Positions 15,454-24,645 of a stretch of DNA of 64,000 nucleotides are shown piece after piece. Where the stretch lies: the NCBI RefSeq assembly GCF_009671065.1, contig NZ_CP046027.1, forward strand, positions 1,984,001-2,048,000, in the 5' to 3' direction. This DNA comes from Neisseria brasiliensis. GTDB lineage: Bacteria > Pseudomonadota > Gammaproteobacteria > Burkholderiales > Neisseriaceae. The notes below the pieces were generated by a model. That model saw only the letters and a program-made list of their open reading frames with translations, searched no databases and was not told the DNA's origin. Both the position numbers and the translations under genes were made by a program. Within the stretch, counting starts at the first letter, position 1. Every line of letters begins with the position of its first letter.

Positions 15454-18396
15454 TTAATATTCTTTGATTTCAAATTCCTTCTGTAATTTGGCAATGCTGT
15501 TTACCTTTTCGTAGCCTTCAAATTGCGCAGCATCGCCATTTTTTGCTTTGCTGCCGAGCGCTTGTGAAGCGAAGACGAAACCTTCCCGTTCTATCACGGC
15601 TTTGCGGTAGAAATCGAGTAAGTCTTGCTTGGTGAGCTTTTCTGTTAACGCCATAATTTTTTGGCGGGTGTCAAATTCATAATTGCCATAGAGAAAGTCG
15701 CTGGAATATCGTCCGGCTTCCTGACTCAGCGATTCGGGTTTATGACGCAAGTGGATCAACATATTGTTGCGCTGGCGTGCTACGTCTTCTTCACTCAAGT
15801 CTTGCAGCTTTTGCCAGCTTTCATTAAAGAAACGCTGGTTGTGGTGCATGATTTCGGCCGGTGTCGCATCGGCACTTTGCACGGAAAACTGCAAACCTGC
15901 TGTTTTACCGATGGTATAAACGCCTTGGCTGACACTATAGCCAAGCTGCTTGTCGGTGCGTAAATCATCGAAATACCAGCGGCTCAAGAGGCGCGTGAGC
16001 AAGGAAGCGCGCACGCGGCCTTCCAATCGCTCGTAGCCTTTGGGCATGTAGATGATGCTCAAAGCGTTGTCTTCATGCGGCACGTTGACAATGTGGTTGA
16101 GTTTGCGCTCGGATTGGCTCACATCGGGATAGCGCATGCGATAGACATCATGATTGGCGTTCGGCACGATTTTTTGTACGTCGCGCACCAATTTTTTTAC
16201 TTGTTTGTCGGAAAAATTGCCGAATGAGAAGACACGCAGCCCATTGATGTTGTTGAGAATCCGCTCTCGCACAAGGGCAACATCTTGCAGATTCACTTCT
16301 TTGGCGCTGGCATAAAGATCGTCCCAATCGAAGGTAGGGTAGCGCTCAAAATCATGGAACACTGATACCGCTTGCGCCAAACTGCCGGCTTTTTTCTGCG
16401 CTTCCAAGCCGTCCAGCAAACGCTTGCGTGCTTGTTCGAGCTGGTCGGCGTTAAGCGGGGTTTGGGTGAAATTCTTCAGATAATCGGTGGTGAGTTTGCC
16501 TAAATGCTGGGCATAGCCGCCGCTGTTGAGCACAAAACCGGTTTCCGTCGGTGTAATGCCCACTGACATACCGGCAATTTGTGATTGATAGCTCAGCTGG
16601 CTTTGCGCCAAATCGTTCATGTAGCCGTAGGCCAACGCCGCTACGCCGAGCTTAAGATCGGGCTGATTGGGCATGATGGTGAACATCATGGTAGTGGTAA
16701 CTTCGGGATTCTCGCCAAAATGCTGCGAAGGCATGTGGAAAACTTTTAAGCCTTTTTGATTGTGCAGCGCTTTGGGGTGGCTGCGTTTCACGCCTTGGGC
16801 ATTGGCTGAAAAATCATCGGCAAAATAAGGATTGCGCTGGGGCAAAACCAATTTCGGATTGCCGCTGAAATCCAGCCATTTTGCTTTTTGCTGCGCTGTG
16901 AACGGACGAATATCATACACCGCACCAAAATAAGGCGTGGTGTGTTGCGATGGATTGAGGCCGTCTGAAACTTCTATCATGCGCATGTTGTCGGGTGTCA
17001 TGCCATTGAGTTTTTCCATGACAGCGGCTTTGTCCAAACCATCAGCAACAAAACCGGCATCAATAATATTGGCCAGCGGATAGCGTAACATGGTTTCTGC
17101 CAATGCAGAGGCATAACCCACGCTTTTTGGCACATCCGTGGTTTGGAAGGATTGCTTCAGGCTTTCGCGGATTTCCTGATAGTAGGCATCGTCGATACCG
17201 GATTGTTTGATGAGCTTAATCTGCTGGAAAATCATCGACACAATATGATCACGCTGTTGCCAGCCTTTTTCGGTTAAGGCCAAGGTCAAGACAAACGCGC
17301 TTTCGTTGCCGCCATTGTTGTCTGCGGGTAACGCAATCAGGCCACTGTCGGATAGGCCGTTTTTAATCAGATAGTCGCTGAGTGTGCCGGCGGTATTGTT
17401 GGTGAAGAGATAAGCCAGATAAGCGCCGGTTTTCGCGCGGAACAAATGCTCTTCGTTTTTCGGATAGCTAAATGACAGCGCGATGGATTTTGACGGCTGA
17501 AGCGGCTTGTATTGCAGTAAAACGGCTTTATCCTGCGCTCGATAAAGCGGCACATCGATTTTCGGTTCAACCACTTGTTTATTCGGCATTTTTCCCAAGG
17601 TATCGGCGGCGAGTTTGGCCAGCTGCTCAATCGGTTGCTTGGAATATAAAACGGCCTTAAAAAGATTGGCAGAATAGTATTGGCGATGGAATTTCAGCAA
17701 TTCGTCGTGCAATTTGCTGCCGGGTTTGTCACGCAGGCTTTCGCGGTTGCCATGCATAAATTTGGCATTTGGATGCGCAGGATTGACCGTGTTGGCGGCG
17801 ATACTGGCCAGTAGCGCGGTATCGCTGGCCTTGGCGCGCACTAATTCGGCATTCACGGCGTTCAGCTCTTTTTTAGAATATTCGGGCGACAAAATCGGAA
17901 ACGCCAAAGCATCAGCCATGCGTGCGACGGCTTCGTTGAAAGCATCATGGTTGACATGGAAATGGTAGGCAGTGCGCATGAAGTTGGTGGATGCATTGGT
18001 GCGGCCGCCGTTTTTTTGTAGGAATGTCATCAAGCCATCGACATCAGGATAGCGCTTGGAGCCCATAAAAATCATATGTTCCAAATAGTGCGCCATGCCT
18101 TGCTGGGTGATCGGGTCGTCTTTTGAACCAATGGGCAAGGCCGCAGCCATGATGGATTTGTTGGCGTTGGGATCAGAAATCAGCAATACCGTCATGCCGT
18201 TGGCCAACTCGACTGCGTGATATTCGGCTTTGTCTTTTGGCGCTTTGTGGATGGTTTCATCGATAAAACGGTAAGGCGCGGCTATTGTGGCAGAGGCCGT
18301 CTGAACATTTTCTGCGGCGGCATAGGGCAGGGAAATGCTTAAAAGTGCGGTGAAAACGGCGGTGTAAACAGTACAGAATCCAAAAAATCGGCTCAT
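15454..18396 (-). CDS. Secreted M16-family zinc metallopeptidase, pitrilysin-like
   Basis: A protein of about 980 residues with a signal peptide (cleavage probably after SLPYAAA, near residue 29). The inverted zinc motif HYLEH is at 104-108 (counting from the ATG at 18397-18399) with the third ligand Glu185, 76 residues on, the exact M16 spacing. The four-domain clam-shell layout typical of protease III and insulysin fits the length. It probably degrades small peptides in the periplasm. Two ATGs are adjacent; the second (18394-18396) is better spaced from AGGAG. A DUS lies inside the coding part for the mature N-terminus (18294-18305, read as VQTAS). Confidence 0.93.
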   Translation of the reverse strand: MSRFFGFCTVYTAVFTALLSISLPYAAAENVQTASATIAAPYRFIDETIHKAPKDKAEYHAVELANGMTVLLISDPNANKSIMAAALPIGSKDDPITQQGMAHYLEHMIFMGSKRYPDVDGLMTFLQKNGGRTNASTNFMRTAYHFHVNHDAFNEAVARMADALAFPILSPEYSKKELNAVNAELVRAKASDTALLASIAANTVNPAHPNAKFMHGNRESLRDKPGSKLHDELLKFHRQYYSANLFKAVLYSKQPIEQLAKLAADTLGKMPNKQVVEPKIDVPLYRAQDKAVLLQYKPLQPSKSIALSFSYPKNEEHLFRAKTGAYLAYLFTNNTAGTLSDYLIKNGLSDSGLIALPADNNGGNESAFVLTLALTEKGWQQRDHIVSMIFQQIKLIKQSGIDDAYYQEIRESLKQSFQTTDVPKSVGYASALAETMLRYPLANIIDAGFVADGLDKAAVMEKLNGMTPDNMRMIEVSDGLNPSQHTTPYFGAVYDIRPFTAQQKAKWLDFSGNPKLVLPQRNPYFADDFSANAQGVKRSHPKALHNQKGLKVFHMPSQHFGENPEVTTTMMFTIMPNQPDLKLGVAALAYGYMNDLAQSQLSYQSQIAGMSVGITPTETGFVLNSGGYAQHLGKLTTDYLKNFTQTPLNADQLEQARKRLLDGLEAQKKAGSLAQAVSVFHDFERYPTFDWDDLYASAKEVNLQDVALVRERILNNINGLRVFSFGNFSDKQVKKLVRDVQKIVPNANHDVYRMRYPDVSQSERKLNHIVNVPHEDNALSIIYMPKGYERLEGRVRASLLTRLLSRWYFDDLRTDKQLGYSVSQGVYTIGKTAGLQFSVQSADATPAEIMHHNQRFFNESWQKLQDLSEEDVARQRNNMLIHLRHKPESLSQEAGRYSSDFLYGNYEFDTRQKIMALTEKLTKQDLLDFYRKAVIEREGFVFASQALGSKAKNGDAAQFEGYEKVNSIAKLQKEFEIKEY

Positions 18397-18491
18397 CATC
18401 GCTCCTGCATGTTGGCTGTGTTTTCAGACGGCCTTTAATATATTATGCTGTCTGAATAAGGTTTTATGGTGGAATGGGTAAGTTTAGTAGC

Positions 18492-18520
18492 AGTATAACA
18501 AAACTTAACAAATTTGATAA
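18492..18520 (-). promoter_or_regulatory. Candidate promoter of the M16 protease gene
   Basis: Minus strand: TTATCA (18515-18520), 17-bp spacer, TATACT (18492-18497). It lies about 95 bp before the start codon. A DUS copy at 18421-18433 sits in the leader. Confidence 0.45.
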
Positions 18521-18617
18521 GCTTTCTCAATAATATATTTTCAGACGGTATTCCGTTGGCAGTTGCTGCATGGGTTTGGCGTATAATTCGCTTATTCTGA
18601 TTTTCTTAATTTGCAGC

Positions 18618-20111
18618 ATGACTTTTTTAAAAGACATCACTTGGACGGAGATTTTCGTCGTCATCCACACCACCGCAGCCTTGATTTGTATGCTGCGTGT
18701 GCTCTACAAACAAAAAAACATCGGCTCGACCTTTGCCTGGCTGAGTATTTTGTTTTTGTTTCCCGTGTTTGGCACCATTGCTTATATTTTAATCGGCGAG
18801 CCGCGCTTAGGCACGGCGCGTGCTAAACGTAGCGGCGAAATGAACCGCTTTTATGGCGAGTTTGCCGACAAATACTTGCATGATGTGCATCTCGACATCA
18901 GCGGTAAAATGAAACCGCATCTGCACGGCATCAGCCAAGTGGCGGCGCATACCACCGGCTTAGGCGCGACGCAAAGCAATGCCATGACCTTGCTTTCCAC
19001 CACCGACACCATCATCGACACCATGATTGCCGACATCGAACAAGCAGAAACATCAGTGATGATGGCGTTTTACATTATTGATGCGCAGGGGCGGATTGAA
19101 AAATTATTGGAAGCGCTGATGAACGCGGCGCAGCGTGGTGTTGATTGCGCGATTTTAGCCGATGGCGTGGGCAGTCGTGATTTTTTAAACAGCTATTGGG
19201 TCGGGCGTTTACGTCAGGCCGGTGTGGAAATCGAATGCGCCTTACCGGTGGGCTTGCTCAAAACTTTGTTCACCCGCACCGATTTGCGCAATCACCGCAA
19301 AATTTTGGTGGTGGACAGCAAAATCGGCTACACCGGCAGCTTCAATTTGGTTGACCCTAGCTATTTCAAACAAGATTCCGGCGTGGGCGAGTGGATTGAT
19401 GTGATGATGCGCTGCACCGGGCCGATGGTGTTGGAAATGGCGGCGGTGTTTTTTGCCGATTTGGCGGTGGAAGATGATGAAAACTTGCAAGGCATTCAGC
19501 AATATTTGAAGCAGCATGAAGACCGCATTCCGCAAATGCTGCCTGAGAAAATGAAGCAGGGCAATGTCATCGCGCAAGTGATTCCGTCTGCCCCTGAGCA
19601 GAGTAGCCATGTGATTTACGAAACCATCGTCAGCGCGATTTATGCCGCCACTTATCAAATCACCATCACCACGCCGTATTTTGTGCCGGACGAACCATTG
19701 CTGCTGGCGTTGACTTCTGCCGCCAAACGCGGTGTGGACGTGACGCTGATTGTACCCGCCAAGGTCGATTCGACCATGGTACATTATGCTTCACGCGCTT
19801 ATTATCCGATGCTGCTCGAATCGGGCGTGAAACTGGCTTTGTTCGACGGCGGTTTGCTGCATGCCAAAACCATGACGATTGACGACGATTACGCGCTGTT
19901 TGGCACGGTCAACATGGATATGCGCAGTTTCTTCCTGAATCTGGAAATCAGCTTGGCGATTTACAACCACGGTATGACGCAGAAAATTTATGATTTGCAG
20001 CAAAGCTATCTGACCGACAGTCAATATATTTCCGCCGATGAATGGCAGCAACGCTCTAAATGGTGGATTTTGGTGGAAAACGTGGTGCGTTTGATGAGTC
20101 CATTGCTTTAA
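18618..20111 (+). CDS. cls: Cardiolipin synthase, ClsA-like
   Basis: Joins two phosphatidylglycerols into cardiolipin in the inner membrane. Two N-terminal helices (about residues 10-60: TEIFVVIHTTAALICMLRVL and TFAWLSILFLFPVFGTIAYIL) precede two phospholipase-D domains. Both HKD motifs are complete: HRKILVVDSKIGYTGSFN and HAKTMTIDDDYALFGTVNMD. Length is about 497 residues. The frame is open from 18570, but a TATAAT at 18582-18587 falls within that extension, so ATG 18618 (MTFLKDITWTE) is preferred; its ribosome site is weak. It converges on fbp through a DUS terminator. Confidence 0.93.
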   Translation: MTFLKDITWTEIFVVIHTTAALICMLRVLYKQKNIGSTFAWLSILFLFPVFGTIAYILIGEPRLGTARAKRSGEMNRFYGEFADKYLHDVHLDISGKMKPHLHGISQVAAHTTGLGATQSNAMTLLSTTDTIIDTMIADIEQAETSVMMAFYIIDAQGRIEKLLEALMNAAQRGVDCAILADGVGSRDFLNSYWVGRLRQAGVEIECALPVGLLKTLFTRTDLRNHRKILVVDSKIGYTGSFNLVDPSYFKQDSGVGEWIDVMMRCTGPMVLEMAAVFFADLAVEDDENLQGIQQYLKQHEDRIPQMLPEKMKQGNVIAQVIPSAPEQSSHVIYETIVSAIYAATYQITITTPYFVPDEPLLLALTSAAKRGVDVTLIVPAKVDSTMVHYASRAYYPMLLESGVKLALFDGGLLHAKTMTIDDDYALFGTVNMDMRSFFLNLEISLAIYNHGMTQKIYDLQQSYLTDSQYISADEWQQRSKWWILVENVVRLMSPLL

Positions 20112-20115
20112 TATT

Positions 20116-20147
20116 AAAGGCCGTCTGAAATTTCAGACGGCCTTTTT
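20116..20147. terminator. Bidirectional inverted DUS terminator between cls and fbp
   Basis: AAAGGCCGTCTGAAA and its complement lie back to back with A and T tracts outside, closing two convergent genes. Confidence 0.75.
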
Positions 20148-20178
20148 TCTAGTGATTTAAATAAAATCGGTTTAACTA

Positions 20179-21153
20179 TCAAGCTTTATGCAATTCATTA
20201 ACGCGTTCTACTTCTTCGCGGCTGCCCATGATGACTGACACACGTTGATGCAGGCCGGTTGGCTGGATGCTGAGAATGTCTTCCAATGCATTGCTGGCCA
20301 TGCCGCCGCTTTGGGCGAAAATCAGGCTCAACGGGTTGGCTTCATACATCAAGCGCAGTTTGCCCGGTTTGCTCGGGTCGCGTTTGTCTTGCGGATACAT
20401 AAACACACCGCCGCGCATCAAGATACGGTGGATTTCAGCGACCATACTGGCGACCCAGCGCATATTGTAGTTTTTGCCGCGCGCACCGGTTTCACCGGCC
20501 AAAAGTTCTTCAATATATTGCTGCATAGGCGCGAACCAGTGGCGTTGGTTCGACATATTGATGGCAAATTCTTTGGTGGCTGCCGGAATCTGCGGATTTT
20601 CTTGGGTCAACACAAATTCGTTTTGCTCATTCAGGGTGAACACGAATACGCCGTGTTTCAAGGTAAACACCAATTGCGTTTGCGGGCCGTATAACACATA
20701 GCCGCTGCCGACTTGGTCTTGGCCTTTTTGCAGGAAAGATTCGGTGTTCAACGTGCCTTCAGGTTTGGCCAAAATCGAGAAAATGGTGCCAACGGAAATG
20801 TTCACATCGATATTGGACGAACCATCAAGCGGGTCGAACAATACCAAATAGCCGCCATTATTGTTACAGGCGACAAAGGTGTCTTCTTCTTCGCTGGCCA
20901 AACCGGCCACATTCGGGTTGCTTTTTAATACATCAATCAACACATCATTGGCGATAACATCGAGTTTTTTCTGGTCTTCGCCTTGCACGTTGCCCGTTCC
21001 GGCCATGCCCAACACACCGGCCAATGCGCCCAAGCGGACTTTATCGCTGATGTCTTCACAGGCAGAAACAACGGATTGCAACACGCTGCCCAATTCGGTA
21101 GGCACGTTGTTTTGTTGCAGGTGTTGTGGTAAAAATTGCGCTAAAGTAGTCAT
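20179..21153 (-). CDS. fbp: Fructose-1,6-bisphosphatase, class I
   Basis: Gluconeogenic enzyme that hydrolyses fructose 1,6-bisphosphate to fructose 6-phosphate with Mg2+. The metal site is clear: GLASEEEDTF, then VLFDPLDGSSNIDVNISVGTIFSI (the class I hallmark DPLDGSSN). KNYNMRWVASMVAEIHRILMRGGVFMYPQD and KLRLMYEANPLSLIFAQSGG form the substrate pocket. Length is 324 residues. Monocistronic. Confidence 0.97.
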   Translation of the reverse strand: MTTLAQFLPQHLQQNNVPTELGSVLQSVVSACEDISDKVRLGALAGVLGMAGTGNVQGEDQKKLDVIANDVLIDVLKSNPNVAGLASEEEDTFVACNNNGGYLVLFDPLDGSSNIDVNISVGTIFSILAKPEGTLNTESFLQKGQDQVGSGYVLYGPQTQLVFTLKHGVFVFTLNEQNEFVLTQENPQIPAATKEFAINMSNQRHWFAPMQQYIEELLAGETGARGKNYNMRWVASMVAEIHRILMRGGVFMYPQDKRDPSKPGKLRLMYEANPLSLIFAQSGGMASNALEDILSIQPTGLHQRVSVIMGSREEVERVNELHKA

Positions 21154-21214
21154 GTCACACTCTTTTCTTCAATAAAAGTCATGGAATTTTGATTTCAGAC
21201 GGCCTACCCCAGTT

Positions 21215-21604
21215 TTATTGCGCTGGCGTAATTTCCGAGGCCACGGCTGATGCCGCTTCAGGCTGGCTGATGCTTTCTTCCGCACACGCCATGGCAGCGC
21301 TGCTGAGTTTGTCGGTGAGTTCGGGGCTGATTTTACCGGCGAGCATATCGGTTAAGTCTTGCGTGGAAACGCTGTCGAACATTTTACCGGCCGTGCAGTC
21401 GCAGATTTGGCGAACTTTTTCTGCCGATACGAATTGTTGGTCTTGCGGAACCCGGTTGACGCATTGTTCGGAAACCACGGTGATAAAGCCATTGCGCATT
21501 TGCTCGTTGACGGCTTGGGAAATGGGATCGTTTTCCGCGCCGCTGCATGAGCTTAACAAGAATGGGGTAAGGGATAACGCAAGCAAATAAAGGCGTGGGC
21601 GCAT
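21215..21604 (-). CDS. Hypothetical lipoprotein with conserved cysteines
   Basis: A 129-residue protein with a lipoprotein signal: hydrophobic run YLLALSLTPFLL then LSSC, giving Cys20 as the likely lipidated residue. The mature part has VSEQCVNRV and KVRQICDCTAGKMFDSV, three cysteines that could form a disulfide, and an Ala/Ser/Glu-rich tail. I do not recognise a named domain. It lies behind fbp on the same strand, with a DUS copy between them (21195-21206). Confidence 0.75.
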   Translation of the reverse strand: MRPRLYLLALSLTPFLLSSCSGAENDPISQAVNEQMRNGFITVVSEQCVNRVPQDQQFVSAEKVRQICDCTAGKMFDSVSTQDLTDMLAGKISPELTDKLSSAAMACAEESISQPEAASAVASEITPAQ

Positions 21605-21709
21605 GATATAGGGCCGTCTGAAAAGATGTAGTTAATTGTAATGGAAAATGCAGGTGTAGGCTATCTTTAGCAGAAATCAGCGGCATACTTTGGGCTGCCG
21701 AAAAGGGAT

Positions 21710-21910
21710 TTAATTGTTTTTAGATCTAAGATCTTTTAAAAATTCAACTATCAAGCCGGGTAATGTCAGGGCAACGATGATTAAGGTGGTGGTTGGATAA
21801 AAACTGTAGGCAATAGCGGCAATCAAACCGAAAACTGCAAAGAAAACCATCCAGGCAAGAATGAAAATCATAGAAATCATATCTCTTATATAAGCCAATA
21901 ATGCTTTCAT
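21710..21910 (-). CDS. Small two-helix membrane protein of unknown function
   Basis: 66 residues with two hydrophobic segments (about 11-36 and 41-58) and a positively charged C-terminus (KDLRSKN). A GAGGCTGAA ribosome site precedes ATG 21908-21910. No family recognised; the good ribosome site and membrane pattern support a real gene. Confidence 0.6.
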   Translation of the reverse strand: MKALLAYIRDMISMIFILAWMVFFAVFGLIAAIAYSFYPTTTLIIVALTLPGLIVEFLKDLRSKNN

Positions 21911-22010
21911 TTCAGCCTCTTTATTTCAATCGGTTATTACAAATGAATTTACGTAATGTTATCAGATTTGACAATGTCTACAAGGATAGTGGCCAGTATG
22001 AATATAATCT

Positions 22011-22041
22011 TTAGGCCGTCTGAATCGTTCAGACGGCCTAA
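22011..22041. terminator. Inverted DUS terminator after rlmJ
   Basis: TTAGGCCGTCTGAA (22011-22024) and complement (22028-22041) around a 3-base spacer, 13 bp from the rlmJ stop. Confidence 0.65.
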
Positions 22042-22053
22042 AGATGATAGGAT

Positions 22054-22899
22054 TTATTTAATTTGATAATCCAACACAAAGTTCACCCCTTGGTCTTGCG
22101 CCAAAATATCGGTGAGTGCGGGCAGGTTGTTTTGCAGTTGTTCGGCCAAAAGGTAAGGAGGATTGATGATAAACATGCCGCTGCCGTGCATGCCGAAGCC
22201 GTCGGCGCGTGGCGTGTGGACGTGTAATTCGGCGTGCAGGTAATTTTGCGGCGACAGCTTTTGCAATTGCTCCGGCAATTTGCGGCTTTCTTCGCGGCTT
22301 AAGCATGGATACCACACCATGTAGCAGCCGGATTCGAAGCGTTTTTGTGCTTCTTTCAATGTCTGCACTACACGCTGGTAATCCTGTTTTTCTTCATACG
22401 GCGGATCAATCAGCACCACGGCGCGGCGAGTAGGTGGCGGCAGCAGGGCAATCAAACCTTGGTAGCCGTCGCTTTGGCTGATGATGCCACGGCGGCCTAA
22501 GCGGGCTTCACGCATATTGTTTTGCAGATGTTGAAAATCACTCGGATGCAGTTCAAATAATCGCAGCTTGTCGCTGTCGCGCGTGAGGACTTGTGCCAGC
22601 CAAGGCGAGCCGCAATAAAGGTTGGTTTGCGGTAGGATTTGTTTCAGACGGCCTGTGAACTCCGCCAGCTCGTTGGGCAGGTTTTGCGCTTGGTTGAGCA
22701 GGGCAATGCCTTGTTTGTATTCCCCGACTTTTTGTGCTTCGCTGCTGCCCAAGTCGTATAAACCGGCGCCGCTGTGGGTGTCGATATACCAATAGGGTTT
22801 GTCTTTGCGGTTGAAATATTCTAAGGCGAGAAACAGGGTGAAATGTTTGAGCATATCGGCATGGTTGCCGGCATGAAAGGCGTGGCGGTAGCTGAGCAT
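22054..22899 (-). CDS. rlmJ: 23S rRNA (adenine-2030-N6)-methyltransferase RlmJ
   Basis: Methylates A2030 of 23S rRNA using S-adenosylmethionine. The N-terminus MLSYRHAFHAGNHADMLKH is the strong RlmJ signature; YIDTHSGAGLYDL forms the cofactor loop, and VVLIDPPYEEKQDY is the catalytic DPPY motif of N6-adenine methyltransferases. Length is 281 residues. In E. coli this gene (yhiR) affects use of DNA as a nutrient. Monocistronic between DUS terminators. Confidence 0.95.
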   Translation of the reverse strand: MLSYRHAFHAGNHADMLKHFTLFLALEYFNRKDKPYWYIDTHSGAGLYDLGSSEAQKVGEYKQGIALLNQAQNLPNELAEFTGRLKQILPQTNLYCGSPWLAQVLTRDSDKLRLFELHPSDFQHLQNNMREARLGRRGIISQSDGYQGLIALLPPPTRRAVVLIDPPYEEKQDYQRVVQTLKEAQKRFESGCYMVWYPCLSREESRKLPEQLQKLSPQNYLHAELHVHTPRADGFGMHGSGMFIINPPYLLAEQLQNNLPALTDILAQDQGVNFVLDYQIK

Positions 22900-22963
22900 A
22901 ATGGCCGTCTGAAAAATGAATAAGGGAAAAGATTATAGCAAACTTGGTGTAGCAGATTTCAAT

Positions 22964-23000
22964 AAAAAGCCGTCTGAATAATTAATTCAGACGGCTTTTT
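22964..23000 (-). terminator. Inverted DUS-variant terminator after the zinc peptidase gene
   Basis: AAAAAGCCGTCTGAAT (22964-22979) pairs with its complement (22985-23000): a 16-bp stem with five-base loop and T5. The DUS here begins AA instead of AG. Confidence 0.8.
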
Positions 23001-23011
23001 TAAACTCAAAA

Positions 23012-23848
23012 TCAATTGGTGGCGAAAGTATTGCATTGGTTGATGTCACTGCTGTCGATACCGCGTTTCAACCATGCCATGCGCTCGGCAGATGAGCCGT
23101 GGGTGAAGCTGTCGTGCACGACATAACCTTGCGATTTTTTCTGCAGGCGATCGTCGCCCACAGATTCGGCGGCCAGCATGGCTTCTTGCACGTCATTGGT
23201 GTCGAGCAGGTTTTGGTTGATGGAATCGCGCGCCCAAATGCCGGCAAAGCAGTCGGCCTGCAATTCAAGTTTCACTGATAAGGCATTGGCTTGGGTTTTG
23301 CTTGCACCGCGTTGCGCTTGGGTCACTTGTGGCAAAATGCCCAACAGGTTTTGCACATGGTGGCCGACTTCATGGGCAATCACGTAGGCAAAGGCAGCAT
23401 CGCCGGATGCACCCAGTTTGGTGCGCATGTCTTCATAAAACGACAAATCCAAGTAAACGGTTTGGTCGCCCGGACAATAGAAAGGCCCCATGGCTGCCTG
23501 ACCGGTGCCGCAGGCGGTGGAGGTGCCGCCGGTGTAGAGCACCATTTTGGCCGGACGGTATTGCTGGCCGTGTTGAGCGAAAATCTTGCTCCAAGTTTGT
23601 TCGGTATCGGCCAATACCACGCGCGAGAGCTCGTTTAATTGGCTTTCCAATTTGTTATCGAGCGTGGATTGCTGGCTCATGCCCACGCTTGGGGTGCCGA
23701 CCAAACCGGATAAATCGACACCGTAATAAGCGCCGACCAGCAACACGATGATGCCGATAATGCCGGGCGTTTTACCGCCACCACCGCCGCTACTTCTGCC
23801 GCGGCGGTCTTCTACATTTGAGCTTTGTCTGCGTCCTTGCCATTTCAT
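23012..23848 (-). CDS. YpfJ-family neutral zinc metallopeptidase
   Basis: A 278-residue protein with a basic, Gly-rich N-terminus (MKWQGRRQSSNVEDRRGRSSGG), one membrane helix (about 29-46) and a peptidase domain. The zinc motif HEVGHHVQ is preceded by AFAYVIA, and SVKLELQADCFAGIWARD carries the likely third ligand. This is the layout of E. coli YpfJ and other members of the putative neutral zinc metallopeptidase family, whose substrates are unknown. The domain should face the periplasm given the single anchor. Monocistronic. Confidence 0.92.
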   Translation of the reverse strand: MKWQGRRQSSNVEDRRGRSSGGGGGKTPGIIGIIVLLVGAYYGVDLSGLVGTPSVGMSQQSTLDNKLESQLNELSRVVLADTEQTWSKIFAQHGQQYRPAKMVLYTGGTSTACGTGQAAMGPFYCPGDQTVYLDLSFYEDMRTKLGASGDAAFAYVIAHEVGHHVQNLLGILPQVTQAQRGASKTQANALSVKLELQADCFAGIWARDSINQNLLDTNDVQEAMLAAESVGDDRLQKKSQGYVVHDSFTHGSSAERMAWLKRGIDSSDINQCNTFATN

Positions 23849-23980
23849 GTGTCGATTCCTTGTGATGTCATGGTTTTGCTGCTTATTATACGTGACAATG
23901 GAAAATTCTGTTAGCGTGAAAATGAGCGGATGATATTTAAATTTAATGCACTATTATGTACTTTTAAACAGATGATAAAA

Positions 23981-24009
23981 ATGCCGTCTGAAAAAAGTTC
24001 AGACGGCAT
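23981..24009. terminator. Inverted pair of AT-type DUS after ppiB
   Basis: ATGCCGTCTGAA (23981-23992) and TTCAGACGGCAT (23998-24009) form a 12-bp stem with a 5-base loop. This is the 12-mer of the meningococcal/gonococcal dialect, unlike most copies in the window. Confidence 0.7.
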
Positions 24010-24023
24010 AAATCAATCAATGA

Positions 24024-24533
24024 TTAAACTGCTTCGGCTTTGGTGATGATCACTGCTTCAGTCGGCACATCATCGTGGTAGCTGTGGCGTTTGGTGGCCA
24101 CACCTTCAATTGCGTCCACAACATCAAAGCCTTCAACCACTTTACCGAATACGGCATAACCCCATTCTTGCACCACATTGCGACCGTGCATTTCTTTTGA
24201 ACGGTGGTTCAAGAATGCGTTGTCGGCAGTGTTGATGAAAAATTGCGCGCTGGCCGAGTGTGGGTCGGAAGTGCGTGCCATGGCAATGGTGTATTTATCG
24301 TTAGATAAGCCGTTGCCTGCTTCGTTTTGAATCGGCTCGTGGGTGTTTTTTTCGCTCATGTTTTCATCCATGCCGCCACCTTGAATCATAAAGCCTTTAA
24401 TCACGCGGTGGAAAATCACGCCGTCGTAAAAGCCTTCTTTAACGTATTGTTCGAAGTTGGCCGCGGTTACCGGTGCTTTGTCAAAATCCAATTCGATTTT
24501 GATGTCGCCTTTGTTGGTGTGCAGAATAATCAT
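24024..24533 (-). CDS. ppiB: Cytoplasmic peptidyl-prolyl cis-trans isomerase, cyclophilin type
   Basis: Speeds proline isomerisation during folding. No signal peptide: it begins MIILHTNKGDIKIELDF. The active-site stretch GVIFHRVIKGFMIQGGG holds the catalytic Arg, and AMARTSDPHSASAQFFIN the second conserved block. It is 169 residues. The frame runs upstream to 24629, but ATG 24531-24533 has AAAGGAA in place. A periplasmic paralogue, ppiA, lies at 45679-46245. Confidence 0.95.
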   Translation of the reverse strand: MIILHTNKGDIKIELDFDKAPVTAANFEQYVKEGFYDGVIFHRVIKGFMIQGGGMDENMSEKNTHEPIQNEAGNGLSNDKYTIAMARTSDPHSASAQFFINTADNAFLNHRSKEMHGRNVVQEWGYAVFGKVVEGFDVVDAIEGVATKRHSYHDDVPTEAVIITKAEAV

Positions 24534-24584
24534 GGGATTCCTTTCGTTAAACATCTTTTGCAAAATGGAGTGTACCAGAGAAAA

Positions 24585-24625
24585 TTCAAGGCCGTCTGAA
24601 AGAATTATTTTCAGACGGCCTTGAA
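24585..24625 (-). terminator. Inverted DUS terminator after DASS transporter
   Basis: A 17-bp perfect stem (24585-24601 with 24609-24625) extended beyond the DUS by TTC/GAA, loop 7 bases, 20 bp past the transporter stop. Confidence 0.75.
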
Positions 24626-24645
24626 TCAAAGTATTAAATCATTGC

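Noticed and set aside
24534..24629. N-terminal extension of ppiB
   Set aside because: The extension covers a DUS arm and lacks cyclophilin similarity; the internal ATG has a strong ribosome site.
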